Notes: a model not told the origin generated them from the sequence alone. DNA of 64,000 bases from JANJUO01 sp942492935 (GCA_942492935.1 OW818654.1:1116001-1180000); one strand, 5' to 3'; shown: positions 9,130 to 18,850, counted from the stretch's first letter. Translations and numbers: made by a program.

Positions 9130-11082
9130 ATGACAAATAAAAAAATATTATTGCTATTGATTGTAATCTCTTTTACTTCTTTATTCTCACAAAATAAAAG
9201 ATATACAGATTATTATATAACTGCTGGTGCAGATATAAATCTCAATTTTCATATTGCTGATTTTATCAAATTGTCTGGTATTCCAAATTGCTGTAATGGT
9301 TTTGAAAATACCATAGGATTAGGATATAATTTGTTCGTTGGAATGGATTATATGCTTGATAAGAATTTCTTGTATGGATTGAAATATTCAGCTCAAATAT
9401 CACTCAGTGATTTATCTGGCGATTATAAAACAAATGAATTTATTGGAAACGATTTACTGGAAGATGGTTATAGACCCATTACAGTTGAGCATAACCTCAA
9501 AACTGACTTGATGTATATGAATATTGGACAGGCATTTGTTTTAAATCCATTAGAAAATATACCACTTGGTGTGAAATTAGGTTTTGATGTTGGATTTCCA
9601 ATAGCTACCGATTATGAACAATACGAAAAATTAATTGAACCAGAAGATGTCTTTTTCCAAGGTGGCGGCAAAGAGAGAAACAAGTTTTCGGGGAAAATTC
9701 CTTTGGCAGAAAGTTATTATTTTGCCATAAAAGCTGGATTGAGATATAGTATATTTAAATCTAACTCTTATGAAATTGTTCCACAAATTGAATATGCTTA
9801 TTCATTTTCTAATGTTACATCTGCTCAAGATTGGGCAGTGGATGTTTTAAGAGCTGGAATTGCAGTTCATTATAATATTCCCAAAAAAGATTTACCTAAA
9901 CCAATTGACCCTCCTTCAGCAAAACCAATTGAACCAGTCTTAGATTTCAATAAAGGAATTTTAGCAGTTTCAGAACCAATATTTTATAATCAGGATACGG
10001 AAGTAAACAAACTATTACCAATTGTTGTGTATAATCCAAAGGTAAAAGAAACTAAAATTGAAGCAATTCCACTAACATTTTTCTATAATAGTTCTTTAGA
10101 AAATGATAATTTTAGCCCTTTAGCCAATCCACAATTCGATTTAATTGAAAAACTTAATGAGTATATTCAACAAAATTCTACTGATAAAATAGAACTTGTT
10201 TCTTATAGCCCTGATGAATCAGATGAAATTCAAAATAATAGAATTGAATTTTTGAAATCTAAATTGAAAACTGAAAACATTGATTCAAGAATAGCAAAAA
10301 TCTCAAAAAAGCAAATCAATAGAACAGAAATCGAAGATGAATATAGAAAAATTGATGTGTTGATAAATAATGAAAAATTCGCTGTATTTACAGGCACCAA
10401 AGAAATTCCAACAACCTTTGATAATATTAATAATTCTGCAAATGTTCTTTTTAACGATAAAACTACAGAATTTCAATATAAAATTAATTTGAAAAATGAC
10501 AATGCAATTTCTGAATATAAAATTGCTTTAGATGAAACACCGATAATGAACTTACCTAATGTTTCTACTTTGAAAAGAGGAGTAAATGAATTAAGTGGTA
10601 GTTTTAGTGTTTATTTTAATGAAGTAAAACCTATTAATTTTCATATCTCAATTGCAGATGCTGAAGGACAAAAATATAATAGCACTTTCCCACTTAATTT
10701 TATAAGAAAAGATACCATTGTCGCTGAAAAAGTGAATTTTGTTCAATCAACCAATACCGATGATAGCTTCCAACAATTTACAATTGGTTATTTTGATTTT
10801 GATAAAATTAGTTTTGCTTATATTGATTCTAAAGCAATAGAAAATATCAAAGCATATATTTCACAAGGTAGTAATATCGAAATTATTGCAATGACTGATA
10901 ATTTTGGTTCTGAAGAATATAATATTAAACTTGCTGAAAAACGTGCTGCTACAACACTTAAACTGATTGGAATAGCAAGTGAAAATGCAAAAGTAACATT
11001 GAAAAACGGTGGTATCTACAATAATGATAATCCATATAATAGAATTATGAATAGAGCAGTAATTGTAAGATTAAGCAAGTAG
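9130..11082 (+). CDS. OmpA-family outer-membrane protein with N-terminal beta-barrel
   Basis: Starting at the ATG at 9130 (a TTG 6 nt upstream is less likely), the protein has a signal peptide ending around FTSLFSQ. A likely outer-membrane beta-barrel (about 25-250) follows, with alternating aromatic strands such as GLGYNLFVGMDYML and FAIKAGLRYSIF. Then come a proline-rich linker (PKPIDPPSAKPIEP), a middle beta region, and an OmpA/MotB peptidoglycan-binding domain at the C-terminus (GYFDFDKISFAYIDSKA to NIKLAEKRAATTLKLIG and NRAVIVRL). It should bridge the outer membrane and peptidoglycan. It lies 15 nt behind the T9SS propeller gene and 29 nt before rlmD. A partnership between the propeller protein and this anchor is plausible but inferred only from spacing. 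Confidence 0.87.
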   Translation: MTNKKILLLLIVISFTSLFSQNKRYTDYYITAGADINLNFHIADFIKLSGIPNCCNGFENTIGLGYNLFVGMDYMLDKNFLYGLKYSAQISLSDLSGDYKTNEFIGNDLLEDGYRPITVEHNLKTDLMYMNIGQAFVLNPLENIPLGVKLGFDVGFPIATDYEQYEKLIEPEDVFFQGGGKERNKFSGKIPLAESYYFAIKAGLRYSIFKSNSYEIVPQIEYAYSFSNVTSAQDWAVDVLRAGIAVHYNIPKKDLPKPIDPPSAKPIEPVLDFNKGILAVSEPIFYNQDTEVNKLLPIVVYNPKVKETKIEAIPLTFFYNSSLENDNFSPLANPQFDLIEKLNEYIQQNSTDKIELVSYSPDESDEIQNNRIEFLKSKLKTENIDSRIAKISKKQINRTEIEDEYRKIDVLINNEKFAVFTGTKEIPTTFDNINNSANVLFNDKTTEFQYKINLKNDNAISEYKIALDETPIMNLPNVSTLKRGVNELSGSFSVYFNEVKPINFHISIADAEGQKYNSTFPLNFIRKDTIVAEKVNFVQSTNTDDSFQQFTIGYFDFDKISFAYIDSKAIENIKAYISQGSNIEIIAMTDNFGSEEYNIKLAEKRAATTLKLIGIASENAKVTLKNGGIYNNDNPYNRIMNRAVIVRLSK

Positions 11083-11111
11083 AATTTATTAAGAAAATTT
11101 TAAATAAATAT

Positions 11112-12533
11112 ATGAAAAAAAAGCCCATAAAATATGTTGAACTCAACATTGATTCAATTGGATTAGAAGGTGTTGCAGTAGCTCGTTTTGAAGATAAAGT
11201 ACATTTTGTAAAAGGTGCTGTTCCCGGTGATAAAGTACTTGCCAGAATTCTAAAAAGCAAATCAAGATTTGCTGAATGTAGGGTAGAAAATGTTATTGAA
11301 AAGTCTATTCATCGAGTAGAACCGGATTGCAAATTTTTTGGTAATTGTGGTGGTTGTAGCTGGCAAATGCTTGACTATAATGAGCAAATACATTGGAAAT
11401 TACAAAATGTGAAGGATAGTTTTGAGAGAATTGGAAAAATAGAAGTTCCAATTTACCATCCAACTGTTCAATCTGATAATATTTTTCATTACAGAAATAA
11501 AATGGATTTTTCGTTTGGAACTCTAAGATGGTTCTCAAATGAAGAAGTTTCAAGTGATGAAATAATCCAAAAGAGTGAATTTTTCCTTGGTCTTCATGCT
11601 CCGGGAAGATTTGACAAAATTGTGGATATTGATGCTTGTTTAATACAAAATCCTGCTGCAAATATATTCTTGCAGATAATAAAAGAAAAAGCTATCAATA
11701 TGGGCGTAACTGCTTATCATCCATATAATAGAGAAGGTTTTTTAAGGGGATTAATTATTCGACATTCTGTTGCAAATGATGAGTTTATGATTATTTTGAT
11801 GACGAATGACACCAAAAATAAAGTTGAATCCGATTTTGTTCATTGGTATTCAGAAGAATTTCTAAAAATTGATGAGAGAATCACTAATTTAGTTTTAGCT
11901 TTAAATAACTCTTCAAATGATGCAAATATTTCTGAAATCAATGTTGTTCATGGACCTGGCTTTATTACTGAAAATATTCTTGGAGTTAATTTTAGAATTT
12001 CACCATTATCATTTTTCCAAACCAATTCATATCAATTGAATAAATTTATTGCAAAAATTGCAGAATATGCAGAATTAAAAAAAGATGAAGTTGTTTGGGA
12101 TTTATATTGTGGAACAGGTTCAATTACTCTGCCGTTAGCCAATAAATGCAAGGAAATTTATGGTTTTGAACTATCTGAAAGCTCAGTAAATGATGCAAAA
12201 AATAACTGCTCATTAAATAAAATTGATAATGCAAAATTCTTTGCAACTGATTTACATTTAAAAACTGTACCAGAATTATTATCAACAGTTCCAAATCCAG
12301 ATTGTTTAATCATTGACCCTCCGCGAGCAGGTATCCATAAGAACTTGTTGAGTACAATAATGGAAATTGCACCTGAAAAGATTGTTTATGTCAGTTGCAA
12401 TCCAGCAACTCAAGCCAGAGATTGTGAAATATTAGTCGAAAAGTACGACATTACAGAAATCCAAACTTTTGATATGTTTCCACAAACTTATCATATAGAA
12501 TCAATTGCGAAACTTAGAAAGAAACGTGAGTAG
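11112..12533 (+). CDS. rlmD: 23S rRNA (uracil-5-)-methyltransferase, RlmD/RumA family
   Basis: This SAM-dependent enzyme methylates a uracil C5 in rRNA (U1939 in E. coli 23S for RlmD). An N-terminal TRAM domain (about 7-65, with GLEGVAVARFEDKVHFVKGAVPGD) precedes the four-cysteine [4Fe-4S] site: CKFFGNCGGC plus DIDACLIQ. The Rossmann methyltransferase domain shows VWDLYCGTGSITLPLA and IIDPPRAGIHKNLL. The catalytic cysteine is in YVSCNPATQARD, and the protein ends DMFPQTYHIESIAKL as the family does. At 473 residues the length is normal. RlmD versus another RumA-type paralogue (e.g. RlmCD) cannot be separated from sequence alone. Confidence 0.93.
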   Translation: MKKKPIKYVELNIDSIGLEGVAVARFEDKVHFVKGAVPGDKVLARILKSKSRFAECRVENVIEKSIHRVEPDCKFFGNCGGCSWQMLDYNEQIHWKLQNVKDSFERIGKIEVPIYHPTVQSDNIFHYRNKMDFSFGTLRWFSNEEVSSDEIIQKSEFFLGLHAPGRFDKIVDIDACLIQNPAANIFLQIIKEKAINMGVTAYHPYNREGFLRGLIIRHSVANDEFMIILMTNDTKNKVESDFVHWYSEEFLKIDERITNLVLALNNSSNDANISEINVVHGPGFITENILGVNFRISPLSFFQTNSYQLNKFIAKIAEYAELKKDEVVWDLYCGTGSITLPLANKCKEIYGFELSESSVNDAKNNCSLNKIDNAKFFATDLHLKTVPELLSTVPNPDCLIIDPPRAGIHKNLLSTIMEIAPEKIVYVSCNPATQARDCEILVEKYDITEIQTFDMFPQTYHIESIAKLRKKRE

Positions 12534-12569
12534 ATTTGGACCAAGCACAAAATGACATAATTCATAACA

Positions 12570-13080
12570 GTGTAATTACGCACTTGATGAGGTATCTAAT
12601 ATTTTCAGATGTGCCACACTTCCAAAGTGTGGCACATCTTTATTGCAAAATGACATAAATTATGTATAGATTCTGAAACAAGTTTAGAAGGACAATTTAT
12701 TTTCTGTGTCATTACGCACTTGATGAGGTATCTCAACAATAATAATCCCTGTATTTAGCAACATAGTTGCGACATATTAGTAGAAATACTTCTCTCTTAA
12801 TACTTATAGCTACGTAGTAGCGATATAAAATACATATCGCAGCTACGCTGCTTTTTAGGTTGTTTTACATCACTTTTCTACTAATATTTCGCAGCTACGC
12901 TGCTAAATGTATAGATTCTGAAACAAATTCAGAAGGCATAATTGATCCGTGTCATTCAGCACTTGATGCGGAATCTAATATTTTCAGATGTGCCACACTT
13001 ACAAAGTGTGGCACATCTTTATTATAAAATGACATAAATCTTGGATAGATTCTGAAACAAGTTCAGAAGGACAATCCATT
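12570..13080. repeat. Three tandem units of a palindromic repeat, the middle one carrying a different palindrome
   Basis: Unit 1 (12570-12705) and unit 3 (12949-13080) share the order: ACTTGATG..TATCTAATATTTTC, then a perfect 15-bp hairpin (arms 12607-12621/12625-12639 and 12986-13000/13004-13018; core GTGCCACACTT / AAGTGTGGCAC), then AAAATGACATAAAT, then GATTCTGAAACAAG. Unit 2 (12706-12948) has the same outer ends (ACTTGATGAGGTATCT at 12718 and AGATTCTGAAACAAATTCAGAAGG near 12912), but its centre is a different nested palindrome at 12754-12907. The hairpins could act as terminators for rlmD, but no T-run follows. Confidence 0.8.
12754..12907. repeat. Nested palindromic element (CAGCTACGCTGC type)
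   Basis: The outer arms (TTTAGCAACATAGTTGCG.. near 12754 and ..CGCAGCTACGCTGCTAAA ending at 12907) are imperfect inverted copies of about 33 bp, each containing the ATTAGTAGAAA motif or its complement. An inner pair (AGCTACGTAGTAGCGATAT / ATATCGCAGCTACGCTGCT, 12810-12855) forms a second inverted repeat of the same motif. It occupies the centre of repeat unit 2. Confidence 0.65.
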
Positions 13081-13242
13081 CACTGAATTCATTCAGTACT
13101 TCGTTACTATATCTGAATTGTAAAATAATCTTGCTAATTGCAATTTATCAATAATTATAACGTTTAATTCCAATTGATTTGTTAATTAACTCAAAAATCA
13201 ATAAATTAGAATTTATTTTTTTGCAAATTTTTGGAAATCTTA

Positions 13243-14496
13243 ATGAAAAAAGAAGTTTTAGAAAGATTACTCAGATATGTTATTATTGATACTCAATCTG
13301 ACCCTACATCAAACACTACTCCAAGCACAATGAAACAATTTGATTTATCAAATTTGCTTGTTGAAGAATTGAAAGAAATAGGATTAATCAATATTAGTAT
13401 TGATGATAAATGTTATGTTTATGCCACTTTACCTTCAAACATTCCAGCTGAACATCCTGCATTTAACAAAGTACCTGCTATCGGCTTTGTTGCTCACGTG
13501 GACACTGCACCTGATACAAGTGGAGCTAATGTTAAACCGCAAATTATTGAAAATTATCAAGGTGGAGATATTGTTCTTCCTGCTGATAATAATATTGTGA
13601 TTAGAATGTCCGAAAATCCTAATTTAGAAAAATGTATTGGCCATACTATTGTGCATACTGATGGCACTACTTTACTTGGTTCTGATGACAAGTCTGGTGT
13701 TGCAGCAATAATGACAGCAATGCATTATTTTAAAAATCATCCTGAAATAATCCACGGTGATATTAGGGTTGGCTTTACACCAGATGAAGAAATTGGTAGA
13801 GGAGCTAATTATTTTGACGTAAAAGGATTTAATTGTGAATATGCTTATACGATTGATGGCGATATGCCCGGTGAAATAAACAAGGAAACGTTTAGTGCGG
13901 ATAGTTGCAAAATCACTACTTATGGTAGAGATATTCATCCTGGAATGGCAAAAGATGTGATGGTGAATTCTGTTCGTGCCATGGCTGATATCATTGCATT
14001 AATGCCAAAAGATAAAGCACCTGAAACTACTGAGGGATATGAACCATATATCCATCCATATAAAATTACTGGGGCAGTCGATAAAACCGAACTTCAAATT
14101 CTATTCCGTGATTTCAAAACAGCTGGACTTACAGATTTAAAGCAATTTGTAGATGATATTGTTGCAAAAGTTCAGCCGAATTATCCAAAAACAAGAATTG
14201 AAGTTGAAATTACAGTACAATATAGAAATATGCTCGACACATTAGAAAGTAATCCTCACGGTTTAGAATACCTTTGGGAAGCATGTGTACGCTCAGGAGT
14301 AAAACCATACTGGAATCCTATTCGTGGTGGTACAGACGGCTCAAGATTAACAGAAATGGGCTTACCAACTCCGAATATTTATACTGGTGGTCAAAATTTC
14401 CATGCAAAAACTGAATGGGTATCAATTGATGGATTGGCAAAAGCTGTAGAAACAGTAGTTAATTTAGCACAAATTTGGGTTGAGAAAAAAGCATAA
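13243..14496 (+). CDS. pepT: Peptidase T (tripeptide aminopeptidase, M20 family)
   Basis: This cytoplasmic dizinc exopeptidase releases the N-terminal residue from tripeptides. The start is taken as the ATG at 13243 (MKKEVLERLLRYVIIDTQSD), with a TTG 12 nt upstream as the alternative, giving 417 residues, close to the family length. Metal and catalytic motifs are visible: GFVAHVDTAPDTSGANV (His-x-Asp), LLGSDDKSGVAAIM (bridging Asp), FTPDEEIGRGANYF (Glu-Glu catalytic/metal), TIDGDMPGEINKETF, and IRGGTDGSRLTEMGLPTPN with QNFHAKTEWV (last His ligand). It is monocistronic: repeats lie upstream and a convergent gene follows. Confidence 0.96.
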   Translation: MKKEVLERLLRYVIIDTQSDPTSNTTPSTMKQFDLSNLLVEELKEIGLINISIDDKCYVYATLPSNIPAEHPAFNKVPAIGFVAHVDTAPDTSGANVKPQIIENYQGGDIVLPADNNIVIRMSENPNLEKCIGHTIVHTDGTTLLGSDDKSGVAAIMTAMHYFKNHPEIIHGDIRVGFTPDEEIGRGANYFDVKGFNCEYAYTIDGDMPGEINKETFSADSCKITTYGRDIHPGMAKDVMVNSVRAMADIIALMPKDKAPETTEGYEPYIHPYKITGAVDKTELQILFRDFKTAGLTDLKQFVDDIVAKVQPNYPKTRIEVEITVQYRNMLDTLESNPHGLEYLWEACVRSGVKPYWNPIRGGTDGSRLTEMGLPTPNIYTGGQNFHAKTEWVSIDGLAKAVETVVNLAQIWVEKKA

Positions 14497-14631
14497 TTCA
14501 GAAGAATTAACCAATGAAATTATGAAATTTTCAAAATGACATTTTTACAAAAAGAATGAATGATGTTCAATCCACTTCCAAAATCCCATTAGGGATTATA
14601 TGTTTATAATCAAGAATAAAAAACCGAAGTT

Positions 14632-14651
14632 TCCCCTCTAACAAGAGGGGA
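14632..14651. terminator. Weak hairpin between convergent genes
   Basis: TCCCCTCT (14632-14639) and AGAGGGGA (14644-14651) form an 8-bp stem with a 4-nt loop in the 180-bp gap between the ends of pepT (+) and the epimerase gene (-). No T-run follows in either direction, so terminator function is doubtful. It may belong to one of the dispersed palindrome families. Confidence 0.3.
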
Positions 14652-14676
14652 TTGAATAGTCAAAATTCAGAGAGAA

Positions 14677-16302
14677 TTAGATTTTTTTTCTTTCAATTTT
14701 TGTATCTGGTGCAATTTGATAAAAGGCACTCAACTGCCTAATCATCCGTTTTAGCTCGTCGCAATCGGGCATCAAATCAGACTCTGCAATTTTGTCAATA
14801 GGCATTTTAATAATTAATTTTTCATACATATCTTCTACTTCGTCTTGAGCTAATTGTAGAGTAAACCCAATATTATCCCAAATTTCCATATTAAGATGCA
14901 TTAACTCGCTATTCTTCAGCAAATTTTCAATAATTACATCTTTATAAACTTGGAGAGTTGCACATACTTCTTCAGGTAAAAATCCCTCTGCAAATCTCCG
15001 AATTGCAATATCATCAATATAATCAAGAATCAAATTTTTATCATTGCTCCTTATAGTTGCCATTAATAGATGATACAAAGTGCTTGTATAGCAATGAAAA
15101 TCATCGTCATTTAATAGTTGATATCTCTTAAATAATTTATCCTTTGAAAATCTAATTTTATTAGTTATAATATTTAGATTATAAATTTTGCTGTTCATCA
15201 ATGCTTCGTAAATCTGAATATTTGTTCTTCTTGCAATTTTATGCAGAGCTGCTTCGTTCTTTAACGCCCATTCTACTTTATGATTTTTCATTTTTTCAAT
15301 TAGAAACAAAAGTCTTCGATTAATAATATTTCTATTTGTTGGCTTCCAGCCGAGTATTTGTTGAGTTTTGGTTGAATCCGAATTTAGTATAAGGTCTATA
15401 TAATCAATCATCCAACTTTTCTCAAAAGGTTCATCAAAATAACAATGAATTTTTGATAGAAATATTTTGGTTAATAAGCCCGGTAAAGCAAGTTTTTTGG
15501 GTAGGCAAAACGGCTTAATTTTTTTTCCAAAATAGTATTGTGTAGAAATTTCAAACAAATCCATGTGTGAAGTTGAGCCATTTGGACTCGCCATAAAAAT
15601 ATTAAAATCAGGCAAAATTTCACATTTTAACATAATTTTTTGTATTAATGAAAATAAATCATTAATATGAATGTATGCGATAGCAGATTTTCCATTTCCA
15701 GCAATTATTCTTGAATCAATTGATTTATTTAGCCATGTATCAAGGAATTTATAAAGTGGGGCATATTCGCACCAATCGCTAAAAACAGCAGCACAACGTA
15801 CAGAACAGCATTTGAAAAAAGTTGAATATTTTCTAAGCAATTCTTCCCCTGCTTTTTTACTTCGAGCATAAGCAAAATCAGCATCCAATGGCGTTTGTTC
15901 ATTAACAATTCTTGGAGTTGGTAAGAATTTACATCCGGCAATCGAACTTGAAAACATAAAGCATTTTATACCTGTTTGCTTACCCAATTCAAGTATATTT
16001 TCAGTTCCCAAAATATTACTTCTATAATATTCAGGATTGTCTGTATAAGAAAAATCATAAAATGCGGCAAGATGAATCAAGTAATCAGCACCACCATTTT
16101 CAAGAATATACTCCCCAATATCATTAATACTAATTTTATTTGATATGTCGCCTTGAATCCATTTTATGTTCTGATGATAAGGAACATTCGCTTCCATCCT
16201 TGTTCTTCGGGCAATTGCATAAATGATATACTCTTCTTTAAGATTATCAAGAAGATATCTGCCTATAAAACCTGATGCTCCTGTTACAATTATCGTTTTC
16301 AT
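14677..16302 (-). CDS. Extended SDR / NAD-dependent epimerase-like protein with a C-terminal extension
   Basis: Residues 1 to about 325 are an extended short-chain dehydrogenase/epimerase domain: nucleotide motif TGASGFIGRYLL, HLAAFYDFSY, active-site tyrosine and lysine in YARSKKAGEELL, and the sugar-epimerase-like end STKTQQILGWKPT. The remaining 215 residues are helical and of no family I recognise; they include YQLLNDDDFHCYTSTLYHLL and AEGFLPEEVCATLQVYKDV. The start is ambiguous between ATGs at 16308 and 16302; MKTIIVTGASGF from 16302 is the better fit. It is separated by 470 bp from the SDR gene upstream. Substrate unknown; the C-terminal part resembles a regulatory helical bundle, but that is only an impression. 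Confidence 0.75.
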   Translation of the reverse strand: MKTIIVTGASGFIGRYLLDNLKEEYIIYAIARRTRMEANVPYHQNIKWIQGDISNKISINDIGEYILENGGADYLIHLAAFYDFSYTDNPEYYRSNILGTENILELGKQTGIKCFMFSSSIAGCKFLPTPRIVNEQTPLDADFAYARSKKAGEELLRKYSTFFKCCSVRCAAVFSDWCEYAPLYKFLDTWLNKSIDSRIIAGNGKSAIAYIHINDLFSLIQKIMLKCEILPDFNIFMASPNGSTSHMDLFEISTQYYFGKKIKPFCLPKKLALPGLLTKIFLSKIHCYFDEPFEKSWMIDYIDLILNSDSTKTQQILGWKPTNRNIINRRLLFLIEKMKNHKVEWALKNEAALHKIARRTNIQIYEALMNSKIYNLNIITNKIRFSKDKLFKRYQLLNDDDFHCYTSTLYHLLMATIRSNDKNLILDYIDDIAIRRFAEGFLPEEVCATLQVYKDVIIENLLKNSELMHLNMEIWDNIGFTLQLAQDEVEDMYEKLIIKMPIDKIAESDLMPDCDELKRMIRQLSAFYQIAPDTKIERKKI

Positions 16303-16772
16303 TTTCATTATTTACATCATTTTTGTACAAATTGTAATGAAATAACAATAATATCATAGCATTATAAACATTATTTAAGTTATCAACATCACAATATACA
16401 AACTTCGTTATAAATTTCTTCATAATCAAGTTAATTTAGAATATGTATAGCAATGATATAAGTAACAATAATTGTTAGTATATAGTAGTTTTCGGATATA
16501 ATTATTTATATAATAAATCATAATTATAATTACTTAAACTACTCAGCTGTTATATTTTTTTTAAATTATTGTTTTATGATAAAACACGATATATTTAAAC
16601 AAACTACAAATAAATATTCCCTGAATATTCCGATAGTTATTAAATGATTGTAAAGGAAGAAAATCCCATAAAACCAAGTCATGAAGCATTAGGAAGTTTT
16701 ACACTTTGCATTCAGACATTTTCAAAGTGAAAGCATCGATAAGAGAAGGCAAAATTCCTAATTGCATGTATT
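16303..16772. other. AT-rich intergenic region, no gene seen
   Basis: This spacer of about 470 bp lies between the SDR gene end and the epimerase-like gene start. It is extremely AT-rich, especially 16400-16620. It probably holds the epimerase promoter. I see no RNA gene, repeat or convincing ORF. Confidence 0.5.
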
Positions 16773-17561
16773 TTACTTCACATAATTCTTTAATACCAAT
16801 TGCATTAATTTTAATGGAATCATCTTAGTTATGACTGCACCAATATTATTAAACCCACCTGCTATGATTGAACTTCTTCCTTCAAAACATGCATTCACTC
16901 CTATTTCTGCTACTTCTTCAGCATTCATAGTTGGTTTACCTGAAAAGAAAGATTTGCTTGCACCAACTAACGCAACTTCAAAGAAATTCGTTTTAGTAGG
17001 TCCAGGCGATAAACAAGTTACTGTTACTCCAAATTCTTTTAATTCTTGATGTAGAGATTTTGAAAAACTAAGAACATAGCTTTTTGATGCAGAGTATGCA
17101 GCAAAGTATGGTATTGGCTGATAACTTGCAGTAGAAGCTACATTCAAAATATATCCTTTACCTGATTTCGTCATCATTTTGCCAAATAAATTGCTAAGAG
17201 TAGTTAGTGTTACCATATTCAATACACACATTTGCTCTACAAGTGAAGTATCAAATTCAATACTTCTACCAAATAATCCAAATCCAGCATTATTTACAAG
17301 AAATTCAATATTCAAATTCAAATCATTTACTTTGTTGAATAACGTAAAACCAGAACCTGTTTCAGATAAATCTATTGGAATCACAATTACATCAACTTTG
17401 TTATCTAAATCATTCTTGATTTTATTTAATTCATCTTCTTTTCTACTTGCAAGAATGAGATTATAACCTTTAATTGCAAGAATATATGCGATTTCTTTTC
17501 CAATACCAGACGATGCACCAGTAATTAGTGCATATTTTTTTTTATTAGCTACACTTTCCAT
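16773..17561 (-). CDS. Short-chain dehydrogenase/reductase (classical SDR)
   Basis: A 262-residue classical SDR. It shows the cofactor motif TGASSGIGKEIAYILA (residues 14-29), NNAGFGLFG, the catalytic serine in LNVASTASYQ, the YSASKSYVLSFSKSL Tyr-x3-Lys active site, and LSPGPTKTNFF. The ASRKEDELNKIK region after strand 2, with a basic residue, suggests NADP(H). The gene starts 2 nt after the UDP-sugar dehydrogenase gene and so is very likely co-transcribed with sprA, glmS and that dehydrogenase. The substrate cannot be read from the sequence; similar proteins (YqjQ/DltE-type) act on diverse carbonyls. Confidence 0.85.
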   Translation of the reverse strand: MESVANKKKYALITGASSGIGKEIAYILAIKGYNLILASRKEDELNKIKNDLDNKVDVIVIPIDLSETGSGFTLFNKVNDLNLNIEFLVNNAGFGLFGRSIEFDTSLVEQMCVLNMVTLTTLSNLFGKMMTKSGKGYILNVASTASYQPIPYFAAYSASKSYVLSFSKSLHQELKEFGVTVTCLSPGPTKTNFFEVALVGASKSFFSGKPTMNAEEVAEIGVNACFEGRSSIIAGGFNNIGAVITKMIPLKLMQLVLKNYVK

Positions 17562-17563
17562 TT

Positions 17564-18835
17564 TTATCGACCAATTCCTTTGTAGTAAATTTCATTCTGT
17601 AAAATTAAATCTTTATTTAGGCAATTTTTACCATCAATAACAATCTTAACATCGTTTCTTTTTAAAATTTCGGCATCAATTTGCTTAAATTGAAGATGGT
17701 CAGTGGCAATGACAATAGCAAAAGAATTATTCAAAATATCATCAAGCGAATTGCAGTTGTTTAATTCTGTAAAATATGGGTCGTAAATCAGTAAATCAGC
17801 TCCCATTTCGAGAAGAATTTCCTTTATTTTAAGAGCAGGACTTTCTCTTAAATCTCCAACGTCAGCTTTGTATGATAAACCAAGTAATCCAATTTTTGTA
17901 CCTTTCACGGCTTTTGCAAAATGATTTAAAGCAAACATCAATAAATCAACTGTATATTCGGGCATTGAATTATTAACTTCTCTTGCTATCTTTAGAAATT
18001 TATGGTCAAATCCACTTTGTCTTGCTCTTTCAATTAGATAATAAGGGTCAACGGGGATACAATGCCCACCAACTCCACAACTCGGATAATGTGGCATAAA
18101 TGCAAATGGCTTATTAGAGGCACCTTTAATCACAGTTATCAAGTCAATTCCCAAAACATCAAAACTTTTTGCCAATTCATTTACAAAAGCTATGTTTATA
18201 TCTCTAAATGTATTCTCTATAATCTTTGTTGCTTCTGTAGTTTTCAAATCGGGCATAATATTTATATTTGCATCTATAAATGAGCTGTAAAATTCAGCAA
18301 GAAGTTTAGTTTTTTCTGGATTAGTTGAACCAATATTTCGTGGAATATTATAAACATTCCATTTAACATCGCCTGGATTAATCCTCTCAGGACAATGAGC
18401 AACATCAAAATCCACAGCTGCAATTAAACCTGTTCTTGCTTCAAGAATTGGAATAACCACTTCATCACAAACACCTGGATTGATTGTAGATTCGATTACA
18501 ACTATCTGTCCATTTTTCAAATATTGTGATATTGTTTCTACAGCGGACTTTACTGGCTCCAAATCAGGAGTATAATCATTCAAAATTGGCGTAGGAACAC
18601 AAACAATATAAATATCAGAATCTTTTAAAATTTCTGAATTATCAGAAACAACAAAATCTACCAATTGCAAATCTTTCTTACATTCAAAATCATCAATAGG
18701 ACAAATTTTATTCTTGATTTTTTCAATCTTCGATACACTTAAATCATATCCAACTACTTCATTACTTGTTTTTTTTGCAATTGCACAAGCAAGAGGCAAA
18801 CCGACATATCCAAGTCCAATAACAGATATTTTCAT
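17564..18835 (-). CDS. UDP-N-acetylhexosamine/UDP-glucose-type 6-dehydrogenase (WecC/VipA family)
   Basis: This NAD-dependent enzyme oxidises the C6 hydroxyl of a UDP-sugar to a uronic acid for surface polysaccharide. The 423 residues begin ISVIGLGYVGLPLACAIA (NAD fold); CVPTPILNDYTPDL and VIESTINPGVCDEVV follow. FRDINIAFVNELA and the catalytic-loop CGVGGHCIPVDPYYL place it nearer the UDP-GlcNAc/ManNAc dehydrogenases (WecC, WbpA, VipA/TviB) than glucose-type Ugd. GLSYKADVGDLRESPALKI in the C-terminal UDP-binding domain agrees. It begins 15 nt after glmS, whose pathway leads to UDP-GlcNAc, a fitting substrate source. The exact sugar is inferred. Confidence 0.88.
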   Translation of the reverse strand: MKISVIGLGYVGLPLACAIAKKTSNEVVGYDLSVSKIEKIKNKICPIDDFECKKDLQLVDFVVSDNSEILKDSDIYIVCVPTPILNDYTPDLEPVKSAVETISQYLKNGQIVVIESTINPGVCDEVVIPILEARTGLIAAVDFDVAHCPERINPGDVKWNVYNIPRNIGSTNPEKTKLLAEFYSSFIDANINIMPDLKTTEATKIIENTFRDINIAFVNELAKSFDVLGIDLITVIKGASNKPFAFMPHYPSCGVGGHCIPVDPYYLIERARQSGFDHKFLKIAREVNNSMPEYTVDLLMFALNHFAKAVKGTKIGLLGLSYKADVGDLRESPALKIKEILLEMGADLLIYDPYFTELNNCNSLDDILNNSFAIVIATDHLQFKQIDAEILKRNDVKIVIDGKNCLNKDLILQNEIYYKGIGR

Positions 18836-18850
18836 TTTCTTTTTCCTGAT

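Larger units (their letters stand above)
12534..13242. other. Intergenic region filled by a three-unit repeat array
   Basis: This 0.7-kb gap between rlmD and pepT contains no gene. Most of it (12570-13080) is three tandem related repeat units described separately. The last 150 bp before pepT are AT-rich and probably include its promoter, though no convincing boxes were identified. Confidence 0.7.
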
